This document shows positions 49,305 to 63,201 of a stretch of DNA of 64,000 nt, one piece after another. Positions within the stretch are counted from its first letter, which is position 1. Every line of letters starts with the position of its first letter. Source of the DNA: Plectrocnemia conspersa. Taxonomy: Eukaryota > Arthropoda > Insecta > Trichoptera > Polycentropodidae. Under the pieces are notes generated by a model. It did no database searches and was not told the origin of the DNA. It worked only from the letters and a program-made list of their open reading frames with translations. Both the position numbers and the translations under genes were made by a program. The stretch covers positions 558,001-622,000 of the forward strand of contig VTFK01000077.1 in assembly GCA_009617715.1 (NCBI GenBank), given 5' to 3'.

Positions 49305-52300
49305 TTTGTCATAGACAAACACTTTATTGTATCTAAACACAAAGCAGAAAGATAAATAACATCTATCTCATTGATATTAGCAAAAACAAACTGTCCGAGA
49401 AGTTTAATGGTCTGCATTCAGGTGTTTACTGCTGTGACACCTGCAAGTCCCCGGAGAAAGTGGGGCACTCAACATTGAACCAAACACATTAATATAATTG
49501 TAAAAAATGCTAATTAATTATAAGTAAGGATTGTATTCAAAAATTTCAAACTATTTTTAAAAATATTTGAATTAAAAATATCAGATCCACACAAAACTTT
49601 TATAAATAATTAGTCTAATGATTTAGACCTAAATAATAATTTTAAGAAACTGAAAATGTTGTGGATTATGGTAATAATTTAAGTTAGGTATTTAATAATA
49701 TAAAAATGTATTACACCAAAAATGATTTATTAACAAATAAAGAATATGTTAAATTAAAAAAATAACCCCGGGTCCAAAGGAACCAGTATTTCGTTGATTA
49801 TGTTTGATATATATAATTAATAATAATATTCAATAGACAATTTTTGCAATATTGTGATAAAGGGTTGCGTGTATGTTGTTATGGTTTTGCAGTTGAAATG
49901 TGACATTAGACTTTATTGTGTGTATTTTATAACAAAAACAAAGCAGGTATAGTACAAAAGATTTTAGTCAGCTCAAACATATGATACAAAAGAACTGTAA
50001 AATCAAGATTATACAGTTCTTTTGTATCAGATCATGGTTTTATCCAATAGCGAGACAGCAATCGTAAAACAAGTTTTGTTTCTAAATAATGTTTGTCTAA
50101 CTTTCATTTTGTTTAGTTCAGCGTCAAAATTATCATTAAAGCTCTTTAGTGATATTAAATAGGGATTCAATTTAGCCAGAATAATGCATGTCATTTAAAT
50201 AAATAATATGAATCTTAATGAAATAGAAACATTTAAAAAAGCTGAAATGAAGTCCTTGGTTTTAAGCCAGATTAGGTAATCCCTCAGAGTAAATCTAAAA
50301 CGAACAGTTTCGAATACATTCAGAAAATATTTTTAAAATATGTTATTTCAGAGAATACATATCGAAATATATTTTCACCTGTAGATATAATAAATATTTT
50401 TACCAGTGAAAATATAATTTAGCTGGCAGGTGCTAGTAAAATTGTACAATTTTAACTTTCCCATATGTAGAAATACATATCCACATCATTATTTATTTAC
50501 ATGCTATATATAAATGTTACAGTGAATGTGTATTTTTCAGTAAAGTTGTATTTTCAACAGTGAAGTCAAAATACATTTCTACCATTATACATATATTTTA
50601 ACTAGCTAAAATATGTTATAACTGATAAGCGCTAGTGATATAAGAGTGCTGGTCAAAGTATATTTAAATTGAATTTTAGTCAATAGAAAGGCGCAAAAAT
50701 AATTATCACTTCTCAGAAGTAAAAAATTCACGTCAAAAGCAATACAATCATGAAATCAGAGTTCTATCTAATTTTAATAAAAATATAATTAGCCAAAAGT
50801 CTCATATATGTATGTATACTAAAATTACACATGTATTTTTAATAAAACTATTTATTGAAAAGTATCAATGTATAATAATAATTAATTGTAAAATATAATG
50901 AAATATTAGAACAGTATTTAAAAAAAAAACATAATTTGTTTAAAGGTTTGTTTATACTATCAATAAAACCCACTATTTTAATTTTTGTAGTAATATGCAA
51001 AAGTAAAATTCTTAAAACGTAATATTAACACACACTTTAATAGAATATTTCCTGAGTCGAAGTATTTAATTTAAATCTATGTATTTGAATCGTAGCAATC
51101 TAATCCTAAATAAACTGCTTAGATATTTTTGTATGCTTAATAAAAAAATCAATAAAAACTAATGTCATTGGTTGTATAACCATGAATATATGTTTTATTT
51201 AAATTGCTCACTTAATACAAGATTGCTTAATTTAACTTTTTAAAAATATTTTTATAGTAACATTTTTATTTTATTAACTATAAAATGTGAGATTTTCAAT
51301 ATTATTTTCTCTCATTTGATCACATATGTTCCACATATCCAAAAAAATTTTTTTTTTTAAAAGGCAAAATTTTAAAAGCAGATTATGTTTCATTAACAAT
51401 AGAACGTCTAAGATTATATAGGATTGAAAAAATTTAAGCGAATTTATTTTATGTTATTTTATTAAATCTTTTTTACTACTGTATGTACTCTTAAACTACA
51501 AATAGCAACCGACTATTTTCATATCTATCCTTTTTTAACTGTTTCGTTGGGACAATACTATACTTAAAAACACGGCAAAATATTGAACTATTTTATAATA
51601 CATTATAAAAGTCATTCAAGATTTAAACTTAATAACCTTAAATGTGTTATCTATAAGTTAATATTCGTAATATACATATTTTATTATGTATGCTTAATAA
51701 AAACGACTCGTTTATGAGTAAAGAATTTAAATTAGATGAAAATATTTTTCTATTCAATAAATTCACGACCTTTTTCTACCGGGTATGAAACTTTATTATG
51801 GTCTTAAAAATACATTGAATTTATGTTCTAAAAATAATTTTACTGGTATATTTATTAATAATATTATTTTTTGGGCTCCAATAAAAAAAAAATACTGTTA
51901 TATTTAAATATAATTATACACTTTAATACTTTATTTATATTTGGAAAAAAAAATGATTTTCTTATAATAAACAGTTGCTTAAATACTTGATATTTAATAA
52001 AATATTTTTTTAAACAATGATTGAAAATTTAAAATTTCTATTAAATTATGTTACGGTATTTTCAAAACCCAAACGATAATTTATAGCAAAACACAAACTA
52101 ATATTCTAGAAGGCAACTTTGTCTAAATTAATTGTTTGTTTGTATAAGCATAATTGGAATGAGAAACAGAAACACACAGTTATTATTTGCAAAGTCTCCC
52201 ATTCATTTTGAAAATGCAATGTAAATTTGCGAAATTGCCTGCGCACAAACACACACAGACGAGTTTTCTTTCAGACCAATGAATAAAACTACTATTCGCT

Positions 52301-54830
52301 TAATGCGCTTTTCGTGTGTTTCAAGATAGAAATAGAGAGCCCCTTTGACGTTATATGCAACTAGATTATCTACCAACGTTTCCGACGTCACAATACATCA
52401 TACGTATAACTCAGTGTTTAATTTCACAATGCCAATGATAAATCACGCTAGTATTAATCTCGCTATGCCGGAGGGGCAACACTAATAATGAAGATTTTCC
52501 GCTCGGCTTCGATACACAATTATTTCGCAGAACCCAGACATGTTTTAAATCAAACTTTTTTGTAAAAAAAATAAAAAAAATATCAAATAACACAATAATG
52601 ACCACTTGATTGTGCTCTTATAGATAAGACCCTCCATAAGATGCCAATTCGTGTGGGGAATAAAGAATTTCTATATTGGAAAAAGCTCACAAGCGAAGCA
52701 GAAATCAAAGCTCGCATTGAGTTTTGATTGCCTATTACGATAATGTTATATTATATATTATACAATAGTCTAACTATACTATTAATTTTCACGCATGTAA
52801 GATGCATTGTAAATAGCTTAAGTAGTATACAATCATATTACTTTGGGTTTAGTCGACACTTATATTGTTCTTACGAAGTTCTCTAATATGTTATTTTTAT
52901 CTGTATATGTACAAGGGATATTCTGAAAGCAAAGAAACACTTTTTACTCTTGGTTGACAACACTGCTGTTTGCACTAGGGTCTATGTAATTTCATCGTAG
53001 TAAAATTTTATGGGAATGTATGCTTAAAATTATATTTTTATACAACAGATTGTTTTAAAAATGGGGCTCAACAGATGTATATTAATTAATTAATTAATAT
53101 AATAATTAAGGGAACTGGGTTTTAAAGACTCATACTATATAACGTATTAAAATACAACATAATATAATAAAACATCGCATATAATACAATCTAATAGTCG
53201 TACATTATACAAAATATTATTTAATAATACTTGTAGATACTTTTAGACCTACTAGTATGTAAGATTCGTTGTTATAAGTCAAGCAGTATTATGTAATATT
53301 ACTTAAAGTTTAGACGAGACTTCTAGTGTTGTTACCAAGTTCACGACACTCAAAGGTTTTCCCTTTATAATGCCATAAAGTAGAGTACATTTTGCCTATA
53401 TTGTTGTTTTTAATAGAACTCGTTCATGAAACATATTTCAAAGTGTCGTCAAACGTTTATATCTTTGTTAAATTATTGTTAATTTAAATTAACATGACAC
53501 AAAAATACCTACAAACTAAAGTATGTATTTGGTATGTATAATACATTTACACACATCCGAGTTCATTTAATGGGTGGATAAGCAACATAATGGCCACCTG
53601 CACCATAGTTAATCAAGTTCTAACAATAGACTAGTACATGTCCTAGAAGCAAAATAGGTTTCTCCAAGTACAACTTTTGTTCGACACCGTACATAGAAAA
53701 CGATTATAAACAATGGATATTCGATCCGTTTCAAAACAAAGCCTGTCCCATCCAATGCAAGATTAATAATCTGTAACGACTTCTAAAATAGGCTTTTAAT
53801 AAATAATGATCCCCGTAGGAGCCAAAGCAAACATCTGAAAAGCGCCCATCCCACACACATTTCAGATCCGAGAGAGGCGAAATGCGAAAACACAACGCGT
53901 CGCAAATTATAAGACATAAGCCCGAGATTCTTACGGATCGATTAAAGCAGACGAGTTGAGAACGGTAAAAGTCCAATAATCCCTAAAGCTTAAAACTCTG
54001 ACTGAGGATATTTTTGTGTGCCGACCCTTAAGGGAGTTCAGATTTTTCACAGTCACTCAAAAAACGAGTGATCAAATTAAGAAAAAAAGCGCCTCTTGCT
54101 TGTTAAGTGCTCAAGTTATAATGAAAAATATCACGCGTTTCAAGAAAGGTAATATAAAAATAAATTTTCACACTGTAAGCAAAAACATAGGTTCAAAACC
54201 AACCCGCATTGAGACAAAACGGTCATCCATCTTGGAATCTTGGACGTTGAGCTTGCTCGTTCTTAGAATAGCTGCGAAATGTAGCAAGATCGCAGTAACT
54301 ATAGCGATAAACACAGTTATCCAAAGTTATTGGGTCCCTCGGACCGCTAATTGTAACTCAAGAGGGGTAGCTGCCGTAGTGATGTATGTAACGCAATTAC
54401 GCCCGAACGATTATGGCGAAAGTAATGCGATTTTAGCCACTCGGAGAACGATAAACTGAGAAGTAAGCATAATTAGGAGGTATATTTAATTTTGAATATA
54501 TTGCAGGAAGAACGAATGCTTAAAATAATTATTTTTGTAAGAACTAAAATATGTGTGCAACACTGAAAATAAAAATAATTAAAGATATTAATAAAATGAA
54601 AATAAATATATCATATAAATAATCACATACTGTCTGATTTTACAAAACACAACAATATTTACCTATAATAAAAGCTTATATACATAATATGTGCTAAAAT
54701 TATAAACGTTGATCGATAGGCTGTCTGCTTGGATTTTACTAATTATATATACATAAAAGTTTAAAAAAATAAAACATGGAAAAATAAAGACAAAATATAT
54801 ATATAAGAAATCACAAAATAAATGTCGTTT
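49305..54830. other. Long AT-rich stretch; GC-richer patches at 52.2-52.7 and 53.7-54.5 kb
   Basis: About 5.5 kb with no supported gene. An 18-bp perfect inverted repeat is listed separately. The sequence to about 49480 may be the end of the jockey element. At 52180-52700 and 53700-54480 complexity rises. A 147-codon plus frame (54016-54459) and an 81-codon minus frame (53731-53976) occur there, but both are without domains or clear splice signals, and I do not call them. A short TTAA/ATTA repeat lies at 53080-53100. Confidence 0.4.
49982..50029. repeat. Perfect 18-bp inverted repeat (hairpin)
   Basis: TGATACAAAAGAACTGTA and its exact complement TACAGTTCTTTTGTATCA are separated by 12 nt. The 48-nt unit could be a fold-back relic or form an RNA hairpin. 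No target duplication was noted. Confidence 0.9.
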
Positions 54831-54834
54831 TTTT

Positions 54835-55965
54835 AAATTTAAGATTTAACAGTCAACCGTGCTTTGACCGTTGATACATGTGTTAGCGGACATTTAAACT
54901 TTTACACATTCCGATATTTTAAAAACAAATTGGCCTCTAAAATTTACGATGGCAGAATTAAGTGATAGTTTATACAAAATTGCAGTACATCAATTTTTAA
55001 AAAAAAACGTCAACTACCGCCACTAAAAACATTTATCAAGTGGTGGATGATTCATTAGTTATCCATTAATGTTAAAGATTGTTTAAAAAAATTTAAACGA
55101 GAAATTAAGATAGCAAGAATAGTCCTGAATGTGCGAGACTAGCAAAGATAGACGATTCATGGCTGCAGAAATGAAAGCAAATCCTACTCAAACTATCCAA
55201 AAAAACTAAACCAGCCCGATTTAACAGTACATACATATATACTTTAATAATATTGGAAAGAGAATATGTATGAGTTCCACACAAATTGCGCGAATAAAAC
55301 AAGTAAAGATGGTGCATCTGTATGACTATGTTGATACTGAAAAATTTACTTTATTGACTTTAAAAAATAATAATTTTAATTCTCTAGTTATTATAGATCC
55401 AAAAATGAATATTTTTTAAATTTAAGTTGTAATAGTCAGTCGTGTTTTGACCGTTATAACATGAGTATGTATTTTTTTATATCTGTGCTAGTGCAAATCT
55501 AGACTACATATTCCAAAAAAAATGTACAGTGGCAGAATATTTACCAAGTAATGTAATAAAAGTATGTTATATGAATTTCTTATAAAAAAATGGTAACTGA
55601 AAACATTGATATTTAAGGTTTGAAAACCCTAGAGGGCGTGACTTTGTAGCCAGTGAGACGCAATGAAATCTAGAGTTTTATTAGATTATATTCACATATG
55701 TTGCGACAGACAGTGATTTCTCCGAGCGGTGATGGAGAAGCTGGCGGAGGGATGATGTTAGTGGACAATCGTTCTGATTGGTGTGGCAGCGACAGTATAG
55801 CGGAAGATGATCTCTCGTAAAAAATGTTATTTTGTGGGTTTGGTGAAGTTATTGTACGTTACGAAACTCTTAAATCTGGCCAAACAATGGTAGCAAGTTT
55901 TTATTGCGATCAGCTGGATTGTAAAAAAATCCATTTAATTAGCACGTACGTCTATTTCTCGATGA
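54835..55965 (+). pseudogene. mariner-family remnant, copy 3, with duplicated 5' segment
   Basis: The first 5' segment, 54835-55330, carries the TGACCGTTGATACATG block, the CACTAAAAACATTTATCAAG block and the helix-turn-helix part (MAAEMKANPTQTIQK). A second, related 5' segment (TGACCGTTATAACATG onward) follows at 55415-55620. The C-terminal part, YETLKSGQTMVASFYCDQLD, appears at 55860-55925, with the catalytic middle missing. The 55621-55810 stretch is unlike mariner and may be a small foreign insertion. The layout suggests one copy landing in or beside another, followed by deletion. Inactive. Confidence 0.65.
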
Positions 55966-55969
55966 TTAC

Positions 55970-57342
55970 TCAATGGACTAAGTTAAATCACTTTTCACAT
56001 AATCATTACACCAAAAAAATTGTTTTTAAAAAGTTATTAGTTAAGATATTTTCTAAAATTTAAAATATTTTAATTTTATAATGAGTATGAATAATTTACA
56101 ATTTATATTTTTGTAAGGTTGAGTGCTGTATAGAAATATATGAGAAAATAGTGAGATTTAATTAAAGTATTATTCAAAAAATTCCGTTTATCCCGAAAAC
56201 CATGTAAGTAACGCCATTAATAAGAACCAATTGAAAGAGATACAATTAACATTTGAAATGCTTTACTTAAAAAAACTGTAGATTGGCTTGAAATGTTTTG
56301 ATACATATGATACAATAATCTTACATTTTACAAATAGGAAATAATCATAAAAGCGTCTCAAAAAATCGCAACACTGGAAAATGTCACAAAACATTGTTCG
56401 CAAACCTGTCACAAAAGGTAGTGTACGTGAATGAACCAATAAGATAAAATAATGAGATATATCTAACATACATTTTTTGTTTATCATTCTATTTAAGTAA
56501 AATAATCAATAGAAAATGTTTACGATTTTAGAAATTGATACAAATAAAATATAATTAAGAAATAATTAATTGTGTTAAATTCATATTATTGTGAGCAATT
56601 GATAAACACATGGCACTAGTTTATGACTTAGTTTGAACAATCGGTAACAAGTTGAGTCATTTCTACTAAGCCGTGTGTAAATTCAAAGTGTTTAATTATT
56701 ATCATTAACACTCAGACCGACGATCAAACGACTCGCAAGTTCGTCCCAGCTAACAGACGAAAAACCAAAGACCAGTCACTCAATTTTTACAGCTGCGAGG
56801 CTCTATGACTTTTGAAACTCAGCAAAAAAAAAATGGACGAAAGTCATTAACCTATTTCACGTTTATGTTTGTTTTTTGGACTTTAACCGTATCATATTGG
56901 AGCTTTATTAATCGTAGTTGCTTCAGCACATACGAATTCCGATACACGACGCAACTGCTCTTTCTCTCTCTATACGTGGCACATCACAATTGGATTGTAA
57001 CATATTTCTTTCAGAATCTGAAAGCTAATACCCGCCTATCTGGACACGTTCGCGTCTGGGGGCAATTTATATTCGAGCAGCGGCCCCTCCATCTCGGGGG
57101 CGTCCGGGCGCCGAAGTGTTGGGGGCAAAAAGGATCTTTGGATCTTGTCCAAAGTATTGCTCGGCCAGAAAAGAAACCCAACATTGATAAATATCCTGGG
57201 CCGGGAGAGAACATTAAATGCACACATATGTACACGAGGCTTTTTGCAGCGTCGGACCTGCGGAGTACGCTCCGGCATAAATCAACGAGCCAGACCATAG
57301 AAGGCCTGATTAAAATTGCAATCGAGATATGTACAATGTATA
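55970..57342. other. AT-rich DNA, then GC-richer island at 56.7-57.32 kb
   Basis: To about 56.7 kb nothing is recognised. From 56700 to 57320 the sequence is unique and GC-raised. It is covered by a 187-codon plus frame (56805-57368) and overlapping minus frames of 115 and 80 codons. The plus frame runs into the terminal repeat of the next element and has no domain, so it is not called. One of the minus frames could be an exon, but no good acceptor and donor pair was found. Confidence 0.4.
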
Positions 57343-57344
57343 TA

Positions 57345-59656
57345 CGTGGGTTGTTCAAAAAGTTTTAGAACTTTTATTATTTATATAATATTTCTCGGGC
57401 TAAATTACAGCAGCCTTGTCGCTTTCAAAGTAAAGGGTGGGGCACGAATATTGCTACAAAGTAATGAAAATATCCTCATCGTTTTAAACTTTGTTATTCT
57501 ACTTAATCAAGAATTTAATTTATATTTTAGTATTTTCAAAACAATTTGCTTTCAGAATACACATGCATTGATTAAAGCTTTAAATATAACCAAAGCAGAA
57601 GTAATAATTAATATTATTTTTGTTTATTTTACCGCATAAATAAAACTATTATCCAAAATACACTTAATATTATGTTATTATGTTAGAATGACGATATATT
57701 TACCATTTTATTATGACAGTTCTAATTTTTCTTTTTGTATTGTAAAAGTAAATTATCGCTCTTTCGATTCGTTTTCGTTACGAATCGAAAATATACACGA
57801 AAAGTTACGTTGAAGAGCGTTTGAAAATAGTTCACAAATGCATTCGCTATCTTTTCTTCACCTTGATATTCGTATTCGCTCAGATTCGTTGTGAACGTCG
57901 AATTGACGAAGCTCCAAAAAAGTTTGCAAATCGTTTAATATGTTCTACATGTTTTTTTTTAATTCTAATGAAAACCATTTCGGATGACTCTTTTTTAGCA
58001 ATTATTGGTTTAGGTTTAAACAATCATACATTACGCTATACAAAAATGCTACTGGTTCATTTAGATACGTGCATTTATGGACAATACTCTAATCAGCACC
58101 TAATAATACACCAACCAACATTTAAAACTAATGGAAATTAATAAATTAACCACATCTAGTGCTTTTATCCTTTTCATAATCGTTAACTATTTTTCTACCT
58201 ATCATATATAATTTAATATATAAATATAATGCCAGATCGTATGCTCTAAATTTTTTTTCTAGTGTAATGCTTCCACTACACTCTCTGGAAGTTGTTCAAA
58301 CCGTAGTTCAACTGAAGTCGGCCGAGGTCGCCAACTTCAGAGTAGCGGCCACACTGCCACAAATTTCATATGCCATCCAGACGGCGGCCGTACAGCTGGC
58401 ATATTTGAGCGCGATCGAAAAGTGTGCCAAATAATCGCTATTTTTAAATTGTCATATTATTAAAATTACGCTACTGATAATTATAAAATGTTGTGTGGGC
58501 ACTTACCAATACAATATCAGTGAAAACTTTTCGGTCGTATATATTCAATTTACGCAAAATCTTTGTCGGCTTTTGCAAAATGCCATAAGGCATAAAAATG
58601 ATACTTCAGAATACGAACACCACATCTGTGACTATCCTAGAATTTGTCGCCATCGATTCTAAATAAGAATTTGTTAAGGTGTGACATTCATATAAATCGA
58701 TCTAGGAAAATACGAAACGATTTTTTTTAACAAAATTAAGTACCACTAATGATTTTTTAATTATTTAATTTTAAATGAAAAAAAATATAATAAGATATCT
58801 GTTAGAAGAATACTATCAAAAATATAATTAATCCCTTTTGGTGCCCTAAAATTTTCAAAGATATAGTAAGAGTCTGTTGAAGTATGTGGTATTGTAACTT
58901 GACCACGTGACCACGATGCAGCGCTCGTCATGCGTGTTAACGATAGAACGCTTACGCGCATACTGAAATTGAACCAAGTTACTCGTTCTATCTCAGTTTG
59001 CGAACCACCATATCACTATCTCTCTCACTCTCGTCACTTAACACGCGATAGAGCGAAAGGGGAAGTATCTCACCGCTCGCGCTCGAAAGAGCAGCTCCGA
59101 CTTCGGTTCTTTTGACTCCGGTCTTTTTGCCGACAATGTTCGGAAGCGCTCAAAGCTGGCCAAGTCGACTGAATTACCCCCACTTTACATCCCGTTCTCG
59201 GTAAAGAGATTTTAGAGCAGGCAGAACAGAACTTGAACGAAGTAATCCACTATATTCTCCATCCATGGCCAACCTTGGCCAACTTCCAGAGTGTAGTTCA
59301 GGCATTATACGTATATATTAAACATTGTTATTTATGATTTATCTCTATTATATGCAACAATCTTTATAAACGTTATACAGCATTTGCAACCTATTAAATT
59401 GTAAATCAATATACTTTGCTTACAAATAAAAACCAGTTGCCTTGACCTCTTCTAAACTGGGTCAAAAATGCACGTTGTCCATGAAACATTTCTTACATAA
59501 AAAAATACTTTTATAAAACTTTTAACAGAACTTGAGTTGAATGGGTACGTATTCTAGGTTCGAGTAGCTTGCAAGTTGAATCTTACACGGAAATAAATTC
59601 AAATCCCCGTGCAAAATAGAGTTTTGAAAGCTCGAAAACTTTTTGAACAGCCTATG
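57345..59656. mobile_element. Mariner-like terminal repeats enclosing repeat copy B
   Basis: The left end, CGTGGGTTGTTCAAAAAGTT, and the complement of the right end, CATAGGCTGTTCAAAAAGTT, agree at 25 of 30 positions when extended to 30 bases. They are flanked by TA on both sides (57343-57344 and 59657-59658), the usual Tc1/mariner target. The 2312-bp unit includes about 1.4 kb of repeat copy B. The remaining roughly 900 bp shows no transposase motif, so it is a non-autonomous element or an eroded one. Confidence 0.55.
57929..59307 (-). repeat. Long repeat copy B (inverted partner of 18.3-19.5 kb)
   Basis: It matches 18301-19494 in reverse from AATCGTTTAATATGTTCTAC to the end at GTGTAGTTCAGGCATT. 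Relative to copy A it holds about 170 extra bases at roughly 58545-58715. The TCACCGCTCGCGCTCG block at 59070-59085 is the same MITE-like segment seen in copy A. The 106-codon plus frame at 57821-58141 overlaps the edge of the repeat and is not considered a gene. Confidence 0.75.
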
Positions 59657-59659
59657 TAT

Positions 59660-62600
59660 GAATGTGAATATATTATAATCTAGATAGTTCAATGATTCAG
59701 ATGAAAATTTCACACAATCGGCCAATCGGCAAGCAGTTAGTCGCGCAGGCGGAATTGACGGCGTTAAGCTCGTGCGGTTAACTGGCTCGGTTAAAAGCGA
59801 ACGCGCGCGGTTAAAATCGAAATTCAATAATAAAAAACGGTGTATTTCGATAATATAATTATTACCCGCGTTTCGCTTTTACCGCTTCGATGAGCTCGAT
59901 GGAACTTTTTTATTATCGTGGCGCATTAACGCTCACTTCGATTTCGAGAATAGAAATAAAAATAAAACAAAGCTCGAACAAAGCTTAAAGTGTTTAATTG
60001 AAATACAGCTAGGGTTCAAGACAAATAAAAGCCGAAATAGCCTAACGTAGTGTTTCTATAGCTATAAAAATATAATAATTTAATTATATTGTTTACTTTT
60101 TAGTTACATTTTATTTTTTATTTTAACCATAAATTGTTAATAAAGTACAACAAATTGTTTCAAAAAATATCTGATGAAATTTTAAAATAATTTTAAATGA
60201 ATAAATATTTTATATCTAAAACTGGGAAATTACTCTTGAAAAAGCTTTTGACAAGATGGGTGCAGCGTTTATTATCAAAATTTAATAACATAAATTAATA
60301 TAAAATTTTCAAGATTTAAAAATAGTTTTAAGAATAATATTACTAATTTTAATCGTCCATTGCTCACTTCAACAATATATTACAGCAAAACAAAACATAA
60401 TTCATATCAAAGGAAACATAGCGATTATTTATCACCAAAGAATGAAAGTAATTTTGTTTGCAGAAAATGTTATGGCTTTCATTTTCTAGAGTATTGTTCA
60501 TTGATTATCTTTTAAAGATAATTTCGTTTGGCCTTTTAAAAGCTACTATCTTTCAGATAACTAAAATAATATTATTTCCTTGGGGTTAGCACTTCCACCT
60601 ATGTATATAAATACATATGTATTTATAAAATAAATGACATTTTCAAGTTGCATTTACTTCTATAATATATTCACATGAATTAGCTTCGTCTAACTTCCAT
60701 CTGTTTCAAAACTGAAAAAATCTTGATAGTAAGCGGATTTATTAAAATAATATGGTTTCAGCGGCTTCCAGGATGGGATAAAAAAGCACTGCAGCATCTT
60801 TGAACACAGTTCAGAGGGATTAAACAGTCGTTATTAAAAGTTCAATTTATAAATATTCTGAGGGTTTTTCAATTGAAGAAAGTGCCAGATACGCACAGCT
60901 CTGAAATATTTTCTAACCACTGTTGGCATCGAATTCGGACATGCCAGAAAAATAGCACACAAAGCTCTTGCTGGCCGGATGTAATATACAGGGGCGGCGA
61001 AATCGTGGCATGGAACTAAAATTAATCACCTTTCTAGTTCGGCAACCCTGTACGTGTCGATGTTCGGCAATTTATCAACACACTTTCTGCGAAGGCAGGG
61101 GTGCGCTTAACCCCTCGGGCGATAATTCGCCGACAAGTCAGGGGTCGCAAGCAGCATCACCGAGATATTACATTATATTTTTCATACACGATACTTCCTC
61201 GACGGCCCTATATATTGAAATATTTTTTCGCATCATTTAATACGGAAGGAGCCTTCGGATCTTGGATCGTTAGCGCTCCATATAATACATTATCGGAGGC
61301 TGATTTATAACCCTATCGCACGATTCCATGATAAATCACCGTCTATTTCGCTTTGTGAATCAATCAAAATAGATTACTGAATTAAAAATTCACGGTTTTA
61401 GCTCCCCGTAGCATAAAATTTAAAAAAAAACGCTTTTAATGGGATTGCGGAATTTTCAGAAATTATCATAAAAAATAGGAACACACATTCAGCGGGATGA
61501 CTTTCGCGCCCGTAGATAATTACAAGGGTTAAATGGTCTGAAAGGTCGTTTAACAATTCTTAACCGACGCCTAACAATTCTTAACTTGGTTGTGCATATC
61601 ACTTTTATGGGCGTATAAATTTAAGTTTTTTTTTATAATTACCATCTACTTGTTAACATTTGCTTTTATGTACATTATTTTTTTAATGAAAAAATAATGC
61701 GAATTTACACACTATATGCACGGCTTTAAATATTTTGGGCGTATATTTTGAACTGGCTTTTTAACACGGACAGATTAAATAGCATCGTAGTTGATTTATT
61801 CAGTCAGGAAAAAAAATTGTCTACGGCGCATTTTTTTAAATGTAGTAACATTGAGAATACAGAACCTAAGCAATAAAAAAAATGATTTTTAACAAGAGGA
61901 GAAGTTGTAATTTTATATATAAATTTACAAAATTGATAACTTTTTTCCACACTGAAAAAAACTCTGAATAGACGTCCCTGATCAAAAAGTATGTAAAATA
62001 AATTAGGCATTTTTCTTTTGACGCCCTCACTAATCAAATTGTATTAGAAAACCTGTCTCTCTTATTCTTTGTTATAAATAAATGAAGACTTAAGCGTTTA
62101 AATGTGTTAAAATTAACAAGTGGTATTAACTAACATAATCAATATCATGACCACAAACAATAGTACTACTACCTAATCTTCATTACTTTAATATAATATG
62201 ATAAGACTACAGTTTAACTTAATTGAACATATCATAATTTTGTGTTATTATTTTTATTTTATTTTGACCAAGTTCCTAGTTTGTGGGACAAAGGAGAAAT
62301 AATGAAATATATATAATATAAAGTTAACAGCGTAACGCTTGAGGACTCGTGTACGAGTCTTGAAAGAACAGTCATGCGTTTTCTTTTATTAAAAAAATAC
62401 TGCGATACCATCAAGCCTGCTTCTACATGATAATGATAGATGGTTTACTATTATCTATATAAGATCAGATAAAAAGTAAATTATATTTTACTTCAAATTT
62501 TTGTTAAAAAAGTCGTCTTATCTCCATTGCGTAGCAATGCAATGAGATGTCACAATTTTGAGGCACGTGAATTTTTTTTTTGAAATGTATGAACTATAAC

Positions 62601-63200
62601 TATGTATTTAATCTAAAAAATATTATTTTATGTTACAGTCCTTGAACAGGTAGATTTCAGGGTCAAAACGGTTTGGCTAGGTAAACATAAAAGCAATCCA
62701 ATTAAAAGAAATCGATACATCCGCAATTGAAAGTATATGGATATAAATTACATAACACAGTAATTAGAAAACTTCCAAAAAATATCATTCATAAACGAAC
62801 ATTTATATGGGTGTTTGCTATTTTAATATTTCCTCACCATTTGGAAAACCGCAATGATTCACAGATTAAGAAACTAGGGGGAAAAGCTATAATTTAGATA
62901 AATTATCGACGTATTAGTTTATTGCCGTCATTAAGTTAAATATTTAAAAAAAAATGAACGAATAAATATGTTTTTTCATTCCTAATATTTCGTATAAATT
63001 GAAAGTGGTTGCAAACCAGTTTCTCATAATTTTATAATATGTATGCTTAAAAGCTTCCATAAATTTTTGTATAAACGATTTATAAAAAAATCTATTTATA
63101 ATATAATATAATTTGCACTCACCAAATTTTTCAGCGTCGATTTTCTGCGTACAGTTGGCACTTACACATTTATTTTCATAACTACACTAATACACTACAC
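59660..63200. other. Non-coding stretch with GC-richer islands at 59.7-60.0 and 61.0-61.56 kb
   Basis: The island at 59700-59990 contains three CGGTTA(A) sites at 59775, 59788 and 59808. A unique island at 61000-61560 includes CGGGCGATAATTCGCCGACA and frames of 90 and 69 codons without domains. A perfect 22-bp palindrome lies at 60606-60627. The remainder is AT-rich with no recognised element, and no gene is supported. Confidence 0.4.
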
Positions 63201-63201
63201 T

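Noticed and set aside
54016..54459. 147-codon plus-strand frame
   Set aside because: No recognisable motif or splice sites, and it lies in one of the GC-raised non-coding islands.
56805..57368. 187-codon plus-strand frame
   Set aside because: No domain. It starts in AT-rich sequence and its last codons read through the terminal repeat of a mariner-like element.
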